Shown here: positions 8,129-17,415 of the stretch, piece by piece | Layout of the letters: every line of letters begins with the position of its first letter | Numbering within the stretch: position 1 is the first letter of the stretch | DNA from: Paraburkholderia rhizosphaerae | GTDB taxonomy: Bacteria; Pseudomonadota; Gammaproteobacteria; Burkholderiales; Burkholderiaceae | Direction: 5' to 3' | Assembly: GCF_004366595.1 (NCBI RefSeq) | Contig: NZ_SORE01000001.1 | Coordinates: 310,001-374,000, forward strand | Length of the DNA stretch: 64,000 nucleotides | Program-made: the position numbers and the translations under genes | Notes under the pieces: generated by a model | The model's input: only the letters and a program-made list of their open reading frames with translations | Database searches by the model: none | Told to the model about the DNA's origin: nothing

Positions 8129-10894
8129 TCAGTTGACGAAGTACGCCTGCGTCATCATCGCGACGAGATGCGCGCGAAGGCTTTCGCGACGCTGTATCCG
8201 CTGCCACGTGTCATTGCCGATCCGGTAGCTTGCCGCGGTTCTTACGGGCCGATCCGGCTGCGCGCCACGCTTAACGGCCGCAAATGCCTGGGCAGACCGC
8301 CAGACCGCCTTTCCGCCCAACGTGCGCACCTCGAGGCCGCCTGCTCCGTCGGGAATCGCGTAATAACCATCCCGGAACAGCCAGGCCGCTTGCGCGGCAT
8401 CGAGCGCGCGCGCGGCATCACGCACGTCGCGGGCGGTGATCCGGTCGACGTAAGCGCTGAAATCGCCGCGGTACGCGTTGCCTCGCACGCTGGTGACAAA
8501 GTGATCCGCGCTATCCGGGAGCGCCGAATCCGGATCGCACTCGAACGCATGCAGTTGCTCGCCGCTACCCTCGTCCTTGCCGCGATACGTATGCAGGTTC
8601 GCCGCCGGCGGAGCCGCGCGCCGCCGGTCCGGCCGCTCAAGCCGCCAGTCCGAGCGCGACCCGTAGTCTTCTGTCGTGACGAATGGCGTATAGACAGTCT
8701 TGCCGATCGTCAGAAACTTGTCGTCTTCCTGATGAATCAGATGATGCCCATCGTAGGCGAATACGCCGTTAAGCGACGCCGGATTGTCGGGCACTTTGCC
8801 CAGGTACACGTAGCCATCGTTGCCGACGCGCAGCACCGAACGATCGTCGCCGGCCACATGGAAGCGGCCATCATCGCCCATCGTGAATTCGTGACGATTG
8901 CCGGGCCGCGCCGAGAAGCGCGTATACGCGCTGTCGGCCAGAACATTGCGCAGCTCGTCGACAAAGATATGCGTGCGCCAGCGACTACCGCCATACGCCA
9001 GTAGCGTCATCGGCCCTCGGTAGTCGACGCCCATCGACTGCCGCATCTGCAACTCGCGTATCTTTTGCCATGCGCTGTCATAAAACGCCGCGTGCGCGAT
9101 GTTCGGGTCCTGCTTGAACCTGCGCGCGTTTGCGTCGCCGCCGCCCGACACATATTGGCGAAAGCGGGCTTGCTGCCAGCTATCGCTCGCGACCGGAAAG
9201 CGTGCGAGCTGAGGTTGCGCCCGCGCGATGCGCGTCTGGTCGTATACGTCCCACCGGTAGTCCGGGTTCGTGACGAATGCTCCGGGGACGCCATTTTCGA
9301 CCATTCGCCACCCGCGAATCTGAGTCATGTCGATACGGCCCATGGCCGCTACCTCGCCGGTCCCCGGCGCGCGGGCCCCGGAACCGAGGCTCGCACGCAC
9401 GTCGATCATGTTCGGCGCAGGCGCGACGTAATAGATGAAGTGCGCGCCGCGCTCCGGCAATCGCCCGAGCGCGACACGCTCGCTTCGAAAGGTGCCCAGA
9501 TAACCGGCGCTGTCCGTGACGTGCGGCCGCGATGCCAGATCCGCATCATGCAGATTCATGTCGATATCGCGCAACTTCGTCTGTTCGCTGTCGAAGCCGC
9601 CGCGCGCTTTCACCGTTTCGGGACGCACCGACGACGGCCGGAACAACGCGTAGGGCTTGCGGTCGGCCGCAAGCGGTAACCCGCGCTTCAATTCATCGTG
9701 CCCGGGATACAGCGGCAAACGCGGTGGCCCGATATCGGGCGGCGCAGGCGAGGTCGGCAATGCAGCGTGGGGCGGCGTCATCGCGGGGCTACCGCCGATA
9801 CCGAGCGCACGTTCGACGCTGCCAAGCGGCAAGCAAGCGACCGGAGATCCGCGCGGTGCATCGAGTGCGGGACCCGGAAGCACCACGCGTTGTTCGCTGC
9901 CGAGATTCGCGAAAAGGGTCGTGTCCGCGTGATCGATGCCGCCAAACTCGCGGTAACCCGTGTCAAACAAAGCGCGCAGCGCCGCCGACATCTGCGCGAA
10001 ATCCCTGTATCGGAACGCGCCGAAGTTCGAATCGTAGACCTGGTATTCGTCGTGTTCATAGTGAGCGGAAGGCCGCAATCGTTGCACGACGATCGAATGG
10101 CCCTCTGCTACTTCGCGATCGCTGTCCGTGTCGCTGCCATTTCCGTGCGGCCCGGCGTCGCTTGCATTCCCGCGAAACGTCAGTCCGATTTCCGCAAAGT
10201 CGTTTAGATAACCCCTTATTGCGTGATCGCGGAAGTATGCATTTGCGAAGTGCCTGCGCAGATCGTCGATCAGGTACGCGCCCGAACGGATGGCGGACCC
10301 GCCCGCGTGCCGGAGACGGTTCGCTACGGGTGCAACAAACGCATATTGATTCGCTTCCTGCAATTCACCGATCGTGCGGATCGTCGTGCGCCTGCGCGTC
10401 GCGTCGCTCAAGTCTTGCCGCAGGTTCTCTGTTGCGCTGATCAGGTCCGCCGTGCGGCCGCACGCAATGTCGGCGATCGCGTAGACCACGAGGCCGCTGC
10501 ACATGTTCGCCATCACGCGACGTTGTCCGGCGGCTGCGGACAGCTCGTCGCCCGACAATCCGTTCGACGTATCGGCTGTTGTGGAATAGGCACGCAAAGT
10601 CGGAGAGTCGTCAGGTGCGCGCGCAACGCGAGATCGCGGCACGTCCGCGCGATTTGCATTCGAACGCATCTCGGGCGCTGCGTCCGCCACGCCCGAAGAC
10701 TGCCGCTCCCCACTCGTGCCGGCGCGTCGCAGCGCTTCGCGCGCGACGCCTTCGCATGTTTCGTAACCTTCGGCGGTTCGCTTTCGCCTGTAGTCGTGCT
10801 GATCGAAACGATCGCAGGAACGCGCGCTGCCATGCAATACCTCGCCTGCGCCGCACGCTCGCAACGGCGATGTTCCGATGCAGGGCTTCATCAT
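8129..10894 (-). CDS. Toxin-like protein B: C58 (YopT-type) protease plus cholera-toxin-A-like ADP-ribosyltransferase domains
   Basis: 921 residues, no Sec signal peptide or membrane segment. Residues 30-60 resemble the start of A's first C58 domain (Cys47 in ETCEGVAREALRR), but that domain's His/Asp part is missing. Residues ~115-310 are a full C58-like domain with Cys132 (NMCSGLVVYA), His266 (EGHSIVVQRL) and Asp288 (QVYDSNFGAF). Residues ~412-575 resemble cholera toxin A: Arg419 (YALFRP), APAPNMIDV, Glu514 (GEVAAMGRID), IRGW. Residues ~590-921 are an unrecognised region shared with A. Its ATG overlaps A's stop (ATGA). A host-targeted effector is the best guess; domain calls are from motif reading, export route unknown. 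Confidence 0.8.
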   Translation of the reverse strand: MMKPCIGTSPLRACGAGEVLHGSARSCDRFDQHDYRRKRTAEGYETCEGVAREALRRAGTSGERQSSGVADAAPEMRSNANRADVPRSRVARAPDDSPTLRAYSTTADTSNGLSGDELSAAAGQRRVMANMCSGLVVYAIADIACGRTADLISATENLRQDLSDATRRRTTIRTIGELQEANQYAFVAPVANRLRHAGGSAIRSGAYLIDDLRRHFANAYFRDHAIRGYLNDFAEIGLTFRGNASDAGPHGNGSDTDSDREVAEGHSIVVQRLRPSAHYEHDEYQVYDSNFGAFRYRDFAQMSAALRALFDTGYREFGGIDHADTTLFANLGSEQRVVLPGPALDAPRGSPVACLPLGSVERALGIGGSPAMTPPHAALPTSPAPPDIGPPRLPLYPGHDELKRGLPLAADRKPYALFRPSSVRPETVKARGGFDSEQTKLRDIDMNLHDADLASRPHVTDSAGYLGTFRSERVALGRLPERGAHFIYYVAPAPNMIDVRASLGSGARAPGTGEVAAMGRIDMTQIRGWRMVENGVPGAFVTNPDYRWDVYDQTRIARAQPQLARFPVASDSWQQARFRQYVSGGGDANARRFKQDPNIAHAAFYDSAWQKIRELQMRQSMGVDYRGPMTLLAYGGSRWRTHIFVDELRNVLADSAYTRFSARPGNRHEFTMGDDGRFHVAGDDRSVLRVGNDGYVYLGKVPDNPASLNGVFAYDGHHLIHQEDDKFLTIGKTVYTPFVTTEDYGSRSDWRLERPDRRRAAPPAANLHTYRGKDEGSGEQLHAFECDPDSALPDSADHFVTSVRGNAYRGDFSAYVDRITARDVRDAARALDAAQAAWLFRDGYYAIPDGAGGLEVRTLGGKAVWRSAQAFAAVKRGAQPDRPVRTAASYRIGNDTWQRIQRRESLRAHLVAMMTQAYFVN

Positions 10895-13800
10895 GATGCA
10901 AGCTGCGACGTAAGCAACTCGCGATTCACTTCTCTATGGCGAATCCTTTGCCATACCTCGTCTTCAATCCGGTAATTGGATGCGGCCGGCGGCGCGCTGA
11001 ACTTCGCGGTGCCCGTGCGAGTATCGACGTGAGCGCCCCAGTGAGCCGCTCCATCTGGCGTCCTCGCCTCCAGGTACCCCGGCGACGGCGAAAAGAGGCT
11101 GTAGCCGTCCTTGAACAGCCACGCGGCGTTGTGTGCGGAGAGCCAGCCGGAGATGTTGCCTATCTCCGCAGGCGAGATCAACGTATGAAAAACGGCAAAA
11201 TCGCCACTGAATGAGTTGCCCGGCACCGACGTCACGAAATGCGTCGTACCCTCAGGCAGCGCCGCATCGGGGTCATTTTCGAAAAGATAAAGCGCACGCG
11301 CGTCGATCGTCTTCCCCGAATAAGTGTGCGTGTTGATCGCTGGCGGGTTCGCAGGTTTTTCATCGGGCTTCCTGAGTTCCCAAAGTGATCGCGATCCCTC
11401 GCTCTTTGACGTCACATAGGGAGTCCACACGGATTTGCCGGTCGTCAGAAACTTGCCGTCTTCACGATGGATGAGCTGCGAGTCGATATAGTCGAACACG
11501 CCGTTCGTACTGTTCGGATTGGAAGGGATCACACCCAGATAGACATAGCCGTCGCTCCCGACACGCAGCACCTTCGCGTAGTCGTCGGCAAGATGGAAAC
11601 GGCCGTCCTCGCCGATCGAAAACCGATGCCGGCTGGCGGAGTCGAGCGCCGCTTGTTTGTAGCGGCTTGCCACATAAGTCGCGCCGTTTCCGGCGATAAA
11701 CAGATGAGTGTCTATGCTGTTACCGCCATACGCCTCGAGCGTCAATGGACCTCGATAGTCAAGTCCGGCGGCCTGCCGCTCGTTGAGCCTGCGCACCTTG
11801 TCGGCAGCGTTATCGTAAAAGTGTGCGACCGACAGGTCGGGACTCTCGTTGAATCGCGTCGCCTTGCCCTTTCTGTCCCATGCGACCCACGCACGCGATC
11901 GCGGGTTGGTCCACGCGTCGCTCGCGAGAGGCAGACGCGACAATTGGGTCTGCTCGCCGGCCGTCCGCGTCTGATTGTAGATGTCCCACCGATATGCCGG
12001 GTTCCGGACGAACTGGCTCGCCACGCCATTCGTGACCGTACACCAGCCGCGGATCTGTGCATAGTCGATTCGCCCCATCGCCGCCACTTCCGGCCGCTCG
12101 GGTTGGCGTGCGCTCCAGCCCAGCGACCGGGTAACGTCGACCATGTTAGGTGTAGGCGCAACGAAGTACATAAAACCATTCGCCGCGTCATCCGGCAAAC
12201 GCGATAGCGCCGCGCGCGGGCTGCGAAACGTCGCGAGATAGCCTGCGCTATCGACCATTTCCGCTTGCGACGCGAGGTCAAAGTCGTGCAAGTCCAGATT
12301 CACGTTGCGCAACGCCGTATCTTCGCATTCGAAGCCGCCGTGTGCTGCGACCACGTTCGGAGCGAGGGTCGACGGCCGGTAAAGTACATAAGGCTGACGA
12401 TCGTCCGCGACCTCCGTTGACCGTTTCAGGTCGAGATGTGAGATATCGCATCCAAGGTCCGGCTCATCGAAGGTTGGGACCGTCGGTGTGACCTGCAATG
12501 GGTTAACCGCGATACCAAGCAGCGGCTCGATGCCACCCAGCGTCGTATTGGGCGCGCGCGATTCGTGCACCTGCACGATGCGCGGCCCTTCACCGGTATG
12601 CACTACGGGACCGTCATCGTGGTGGCCGAAGTAGACTGTATCGACATGATCGATTCCCCCGTGCTCGGGGTAGCCCCTTGCCATCACGGTACCTAGCGCG
12701 TCGGACATCTCCCGGAAATTCGCATACCTGAAGACACCGCTTTCCGGATCGTGCAGTTCGTACCCGTCTTGTGCGAAGTCGTCGGACAGGCGGCGCCGCT
12801 GCACGGTGACCGAGTATCGACTCGCCGCGTGGCTGCTCGAGCAGCTTGTGCAATGTCCCGTATCGTTCGGCGGACGTCTGAACGACATCCGGATTTCCGC
12901 AAAGCCATTGCGATAAGGCACCAGCGTGTTTTCCGTATCTCGCGACGCGCTGAAGTGCTGCCGCAAATCATCAGTCAGCTGCTCAGGGGTGGTCATGCGG
13001 AACCCGCCAGGGCGTCTCGTCCAATTCGGCAGCTCAACCGCGGGGCCAAACAGATCCTGTTCGTTCAAACCACGGATGTCATCGATGGACTCCGACCTTC
13101 GTCTGTAGTCTGCAAGTCGGTCGCGCATGTTTTCCGTCGCGTCTGTCAGGTTCGACGCGTGGCCTCGCGCGACCTCCCTTAGCGCGTAGCGCGCGAGGCC
13201 CCCGGAAACGTCGCGGAGCCGGCGCGCTCCGCCGGCGGCCGCCGAAAGCGCCACGTCCGACAGTTCGTTTGATTCGTCCGCGTTCGCCTCGTAGTACGTC
13301 CGCGTCGACGAACCTGCATGTGGCACCGCGAGGAGCGGCGGCGACTGCAACGGCGACGACTGGGGCAGCCGGACCTCGTCGATCGGCGCTACCGCGGGCG
13401 CGAAATACTCGACACTTTCGGGCGCCGCTTCCAGTTCCAGTTCCGGCTCGGTGAACGCCCCGGTCATGTACGCGCGAAGCGCCAGTTGCATATCCTGCTG
13501 GCTGCGGTAGAGAAACGCGCCGTTGTTAGGGTCGAAGATGGTGTACTCGTCGTGAGGAAGCCGCTGTATGAGAAGCGCGTGGCCGTACTGCTGGCCAGCG
13601 GGTCGAGTCGAATTCAGGCCTACGCGCACCAATGCAACTTCACTCTCGCGCAATTCGTTGCCAACCGAGCGCACCGTCGAGCGGATCTTATCGTCGCGCG
13701 GGGCGTCCGGGCTGGACCGTACGGTCAACCTCAACCGGAGTCTGCGTAAGCCGAGCGAACTGGCATTAAGCTGGAATCTGCCTACGCGGCTAAATAGATC

Positions 13801-14337
13801 GCCGGCGATGCCGATCCGTCGCCGGCTTGCGTCTCGACTCATCGCGTGCGCGACGGTTAGCAGGCTCGTCGAAGATGCGGCATGGGCGCGATCGAGCCGG
13901 CGGATCGCCTCGCGGGCCCATCCTTCACAGGCACCTCTTCCGTCAATGCCGCGCTGCCCCTGATAACGGAGCTGGTCGAACGGCACATGCGACCACGCCG
14001 TCATCTGCAATCCGTCGCCTCCGCGGTATTCGCGAAATGACGAGTCAACACAAGTGGACTTGGTCGACGCTCCGCCCCGGCGCATTCGACCGGCATCCAT
14101 CGCGGTACGAACCCTTCCGGCCGATGGTATGCCGGCAATGGCCGATGAATTCGACGGCGTTTGCGCAGACACGATCTGACCCGTGGCCGGGCCTCCGGTA
14201 CGCTGCGCGCTGTGGCGTTCGCGTCGTGTTTCGTCGCTCGAAAAGCGCGAGCCCGCCCCAGGCGTTTGCTCGCCGTTCCATTGAATCGGATTGTCTCGCG
14301 CGTTTGGCGAAGTCGTACTGCCGGGCTGGATTTGCAT
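10891..14337 (-). CDS. Toxin-like protein A: tandem C58 (YopT-type) domains plus cholera-toxin-A-like ADP-ribosyltransferase domain
   Basis: 1148 residues. The N terminus is Ser/Thr/Gln/Pro-rich without a Sec signal, as in many type III effectors. C58 domain 1 has Cys137 (GACEGWAREAI), His253 (YGHALLIQRL) and Asp269 (IFDPNNGAF); the His-Asp spacing of 16 equals my recollection for YopT (H258/D274). Domain 2 (~355-560) is related but carries Ser378 and Tyr508 in place of Cys and His, keeping Asp530. Residues ~645-820 match cholera toxin A: Arg654 (VLYRPS), APTPNMVDVTRSLG, Glu750 (PEVAAMGRID), IRGW. The last ~330 residues are unrecognised. GAGG lies 7 nt before the ATG. Confidence 0.82.
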   Translation of the reverse strand: MQIQPGSTTSPNARDNPIQWNGEQTPGAGSRFSSDETRRERHSAQRTGGPATGQIVSAQTPSNSSAIAGIPSAGRVRTAMDAGRMRRGGASTKSTCVDSSFREYRGGDGLQMTAWSHVPFDQLRYQGQRGIDGRGACEGWAREAIRRLDRAHAASSTSLLTVAHAMSRDASRRRIGIAGDLFSRVGRFQLNASSLGLRRLRLRLTVRSSPDAPRDDKIRSTVRSVGNELRESEVALVRVGLNSTRPAGQQYGHALLIQRLPHDEYTIFDPNNGAFLYRSQQDMQLALRAYMTGAFTEPELELEAAPESVEYFAPAVAPIDEVRLPQSSPLQSPPLLAVPHAGSSTRTYYEANADESNELSDVALSAAAGGARRLRDVSGGLARYALREVARGHASNLTDATENMRDRLADYRRRSESIDDIRGLNEQDLFGPAVELPNWTRRPGGFRMTTPEQLTDDLRQHFSASRDTENTLVPYRNGFAEIRMSFRRPPNDTGHCTSCSSSHAASRYSVTVQRRRLSDDFAQDGYELHDPESGVFRYANFREMSDALGTVMARGYPEHGGIDHVDTVYFGHHDDGPVVHTGEGPRIVQVHESRAPNTTLGGIEPLLGIAVNPLQVTPTVPTFDEPDLGCDISHLDLKRSTEVADDRQPYVLYRPSTLAPNVVAAHGGFECEDTALRNVNLDLHDFDLASQAEMVDSAGYLATFRSPRAALSRLPDDAANGFMYFVAPTPNMVDVTRSLGWSARQPERPEVAAMGRIDYAQIRGWCTVTNGVASQFVRNPAYRWDIYNQTRTAGEQTQLSRLPLASDAWTNPRSRAWVAWDRKGKATRFNESPDLSVAHFYDNAADKVRRLNERQAAGLDYRGPLTLEAYGGNSIDTHLFIAGNGATYVASRYKQAALDSASRHRFSIGEDGRFHLADDYAKVLRVGSDGYVYLGVIPSNPNSTNGVFDYIDSQLIHREDGKFLTTGKSVWTPYVTSKSEGSRSLWELRKPDEKPANPPAINTHTYSGKTIDARALYLFENDPDAALPEGTTHFVTSVPGNSFSGDFAVFHTLISPAEIGNISGWLSAHNAAWLFKDGYSLFSPSPGYLEARTPDGAAHWGAHVDTRTGTAKFSAPPAASNYRIEDEVWQRIRHREVNRELLTSQLAS

Positions 14338-14406
14338 CGCGCAACCTCATCGGACTATCCGAGCTCCGATTTGAGCACGCACCGCAAGAGTCGATGCGGT
14401 AGCCCC

Positions 14407-14730
14407 TTAGTTCAGCGCGGCAAAACTTTCCTCGAGCTGCGCGACGTCGGTCGGACGCACGACACGCGCGACTTCGACCCCGTCGCGCATAAACACCAGC
14501 GTCGGCCATAGCTTGACGCGAAACGAGCGCCCCAGTGGACGCCCCGGTCCATCTTCAATTTTTAAGTGGCGTGTGCCCGCATGCTGCGCGAATGCTTTAT
14601 CGATCAGAGGCTGCGCGCGTTGACAGTAACCGCACCAGTCAGTGCCAAACTCCACGACAGTGATTCCCGCTAGCGCGTCGACTTCTTCGCGCGTCGGTGC
14701 GGATTTCGCATATTCGGTCATCGTGCTCAT
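14407..14730 (-). CDS. Thioredoxin-family protein
   Basis: 107 residues from the ATG at 14730 (AGGAG immediately upstream); starts at 14721 or 14766 are possible. A single thioredoxin fold carries the redox motif WCGYC (Cys33 and Cys36), with the cis-Pro region KLWPTLVFMRDG. WCGYC rather than WCGPC suggests a specialised thiol-disulfide or peroxide-linked reductase. No signal peptide, so cytoplasmic. It ends 69 bp before the start of protein A on the same strand and could be co-transcribed with A and B. Confidence 0.88.
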   Translation of the reverse strand: MSTMTEYAKSAPTREEVDALAGITVVEFGTDWCGYCQRAQPLIDKAFAQHAGTRHLKIEDGPGRPLGRSFRVKLWPTLVFMRDGVEVARVVRPTDVAQLEESFAALN

Positions 14731-14823
14731 CGCTCCTGATGCAAACGATTGATAAAGGCGACGCATGGTCGGGCGTCGCCTCCATGTTGCACGAAATGGG
14801 CAAGCGGCGCTGACCTCGTCGCG

Positions 14824-15945
14824 TCAGCCCTTCCGTCGCCGCGCACGCACTGCCTGCGCGAGCCCGTCGAGCACCGGCTCCGTCTGCGCCCAGCCGAGGC
14901 ACGCATCGGTGATCGATACGCCGCGTTTAAGCGGCACGCCGGGCTTCAGATCCTGGCGGCCCGCTTCCAGATGGCTCTCGACCATCACGCCGATAATGCG
15001 GCGCTCGCCGCCCGACAGCTGCTGCTCGATATCCTGCGCCACTTCAACTTGCCGTTCATGCGACTTGCCGGAATTCGCGTGCGAGCAGTCGATCATCACC
15101 TGCTCGCGCAAACCGACCTTGCGCAGCGCCGAACACGCTTGCTCGACACCCGCGGCGTCGTAGTTCGGCCCTTTCTTGCCGCCGCGCAGAATAACGTGCG
15201 CGTCGTCGTTGCCGCGCGTTTCGAAGATGGCCGCCATGCCCATCTTCGTCATGCCCATGAACGCATGGCTTGCGCGCGCGGCAACGATCGCGTCCGCCGC
15301 GATCTGCACGCCACCGTCGGTGCCGTTCTTGAAGCCAATCGGGCAGCTCATGCCCGACGCGAGCTGACGATGCGACTGACTTTCGGTCGTGCGCGCGCCG
15401 ATCGCGCCCCATGCGATCAGGTCCGCGATGTATTGCGGGCTCAACAGATCGAGAAATTCGGTTCCGGTCGGCAAACCGAGCGCGCTGATCTCGAGCAGCA
15501 GTTCGCGCGCGCGGCGCAGGCCTTCGTTGATGCGGAAGCTGCCGTCAAGGCGCGGATCGTTGATATAGCCCTTCCAGCCGACTGTCGTGCGCGGCTTTTC
15601 GAAGTACACGCGCATTACGATCAGCAGATCGTCGCGCAACGCAACGGCCTTCGCCTTCAGCAGATGCGCATATTCGATCGCCTGATCGTGATCGTGAATC
15701 GAGCACGGACCGACGACGATCACCAGCCGGTCGTCGCGGTTATGCAGCACGTTCGCCACTTCGGCGCGGCTTTGCTCGACAAGCGATTGCACCGCCGGCG
15801 GCACGGGCAGCTCGTCGAGCAGCAGCGCCGGCGAAATCAGCGGGCGCACCGCGCCGATGCGCGTATCGTCGATGCGCGTGATGTCTTGCGTGGAATCGGC
15901 GGAGCCGGCTTCCTGGTCTCGTGTGGGGTTATCGATGCGGGTCAA
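14824..15945 (-). CDS. aroG: 3-deoxy-7-phosphoheptulonate (DAHP) synthase, class I
   Basis: Condenses phosphoenolpyruvate and erythrose 4-phosphate, the first step of the shikimate pathway. Diagnostic motifs are VVGPCSIHD, RVYFEKPRTTVGWKGYINDP, GLPTGTEFLD and the SHRQLASGMSCPIGFKNGTDG stretch. I prefer the TTG at 15945, with GGAGA upstream, giving 373 residues; the only ATG further upstream, at 16008, adds a low-complexity extension. Type I-alpha, E. coli AroF/G/H-like, so feedback inhibition by an aromatic amino acid is likely but the effector is not readable. Confidence 0.93.
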   Translation of the reverse strand: MTRIDNPTRDQEAGSADSTQDITRIDDTRIGAVRPLISPALLLDELPVPPAVQSLVEQSRAEVANVLHNRDDRLVIVVGPCSIHDHDQAIEYAHLLKAKAVALRDDLLIVMRVYFEKPRTTVGWKGYINDPRLDGSFRINEGLRRARELLLEISALGLPTGTEFLDLLSPQYIADLIAWGAIGARTTESQSHRQLASGMSCPIGFKNGTDGGVQIAADAIVAARASHAFMGMTKMGMAAIFETRGNDDAHVILRGGKKGPNYDAAGVEQACSALRKVGLREQVMIDCSHANSGKSHERQVEVAQDIEQQLSGGERRIIGVMVESHLEAGRQDLKPGVPLKRGVSITDACLGWAQTEPVLDGLAQAVRARRRKG

Positions 15946-16051
15946 AATGGTTCTCCGGGCTCGGGCTGGCCTCGCGGCGTGCGAAACGCGGATTATCGCA
16001 TTTCGCACCTGCGATGAAAGGCCGGCGTAACGGCGAGCGCCAGGGTGTGCG

Positions 16052-17134
16052 TCAGCTGCCGTTCATCAGTTGCGCGAGGTACGGTTTCCACACTTCGGGA
16101 TGCGCGAGTGTCTGATGTCCGTACGACTGCGCGGTCTCCGGCATTTCGACGAAGCGGCCACCCGGCACATCGCCGATCAGCTTCTGCATCACGCCAAGGT
16201 CGGTCGCATTGATCAGGTCGTCGGCGAAGTTGACCGCGAACAGCCGCCCGCGGATTTTCGACAGTTCCGGCGCGGGATCGTAGTCCCACGACGATTCGAA
16301 CCAGTACAGCGCGTCGTTCGCATCGGTTTTCCCGGCATCGGCGACAAGCGTGTCGTAAGTCCGCGTGGCGGACGCGCGGTCCGGCGACGCGGATTGCAAA
16401 CGCGCGGGGTTGTTCGTCATCAGCGTGAAAAGCGGCATCACGCGGGTCCATTGCGTGGGCTCGGTCGTGTACGCACCGCCCTGCCAGCCCGGATCGTTGC
16501 GGATCGCGCCGACGACCATCTGCCGCCACAACCAGTTGCGGCCCGCCATCGCGATCGGCTGGCTCGCGATCGGCATCAGCGCGTCGGCCATGCCCGGATA
16601 GCGCTCGCCCCACATCCATGTCTGCATGCCGCCCATCGACGTGCCGAGCACCAGCCGCAGATGGTTGATCTTCAGACCATCGACGAGCAGCCGATGATTC
16701 GCGTCGACCACGTCGCCGTAACCGTACTTCGGGAAATTCGTCCGCATCCCGTCGCTCGGTTTGCTCGACCCGCCGCGGCCGAGGCCGTCCGGAATCACAA
16801 TGAAATAGCGGCTCGCATCGAGCGGCTCGCCCTGCGCAAAGAGCTCCTTGCGCATCAGCGGTGTCAGATACGCTTTGCCCGTGCCGGTTGTGCCATGCAT
16901 CAACAGCACCGCGTTCGTCACGTCACCGCGCGCGTCGCGTTGCGGCGTACCGAGCGTCACGTAGTGAATGCGGACTTCCGGCAGGATCGTACCGTCCGAG
17001 AAGTGGAAGTCATGTTCGATGAAATCGGCCGCGTGTTCGGGAATGGCGGCGTCAGGCGAGCTAGCAGCGTAGGCGTGGGCCGCAAGCGAGAGGGCGGCGA
17101 GCGGCGCGGCTCGCTTCGCGAACGATCGAAACAC
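16052..17134 (-). CDS. Exported alpha/beta hydrolase (homoserine acetyltransferase-like fold)
   Basis: 360 residues. A Sec signal peptide (about 1-23, ending HAYA) marks export to the periplasm. The nucleophile elbow is Ser166 in LGTSMGGMQ; the probable acid is the Asp pair in NFADDLIN and the base the His in GHQTLAHPEVW. The fold matches MetX-like acyltransferases, but a signal peptide and absence of met neighbours argue against methionine biosynthesis. More likely an esterase or hydrolase of unknown substrate. Confidence 0.85.
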   Translation of the reverse strand: MFRSFAKRAAPLAALSLAAHAYAASSPDAAIPEHAADFIEHDFHFSDGTILPEVRIHYVTLGTPQRDARGDVTNAVLLMHGTTGTGKAYLTPLMRKELFAQGEPLDASRYFIVIPDGLGRGGSSKPSDGMRTNFPKYGYGDVVDANHRLLVDGLKINHLRLVLGTSMGGMQTWMWGERYPGMADALMPIASQPIAMAGRNWLWRQMVVGAIRNDPGWQGGAYTTEPTQWTRVMPLFTLMTNNPARLQSASPDRASATRTYDTLVADAGKTDANDALYWFESSWDYDPAPELSKIRGRLFAVNFADDLINATDLGVMQKLIGDVPGGRFVEMPETAQSYGHQTLAHPEVWKPYLAQLMNGS

Positions 17135-17415
17135 TTCTGGTCTCCGTTTGTTGTGAAGATTTTGGTGTGGGATCGTACACGAACACGAATCGTGGTGCTT
17201 ATCGATTTGCTGTATCTTGACTTTCGTTTGTCATTCAACCGGTCCGTCGTCACAAATTGATGCCAGCTCAGTGGTTTGTGATAACCCGCATCGCGCCATG
17301 GCCACGCGATCGGTAAAAAGCGCGATAGCCGGATTCAATTGGCATCCAGGCCCCGCGCGACCTGTAATGTGATTTCTCACCCTCCTTCCATCTGACCGCC
17401 ACAACGGAGAGATTC

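Noticed and set aside
8129..14337. Idea that A and B are one gene split by a frameshift
   Set aside because: The two proteins align along most of their length as paralogues, and B has its own ATG at the coupled ATGA junction.
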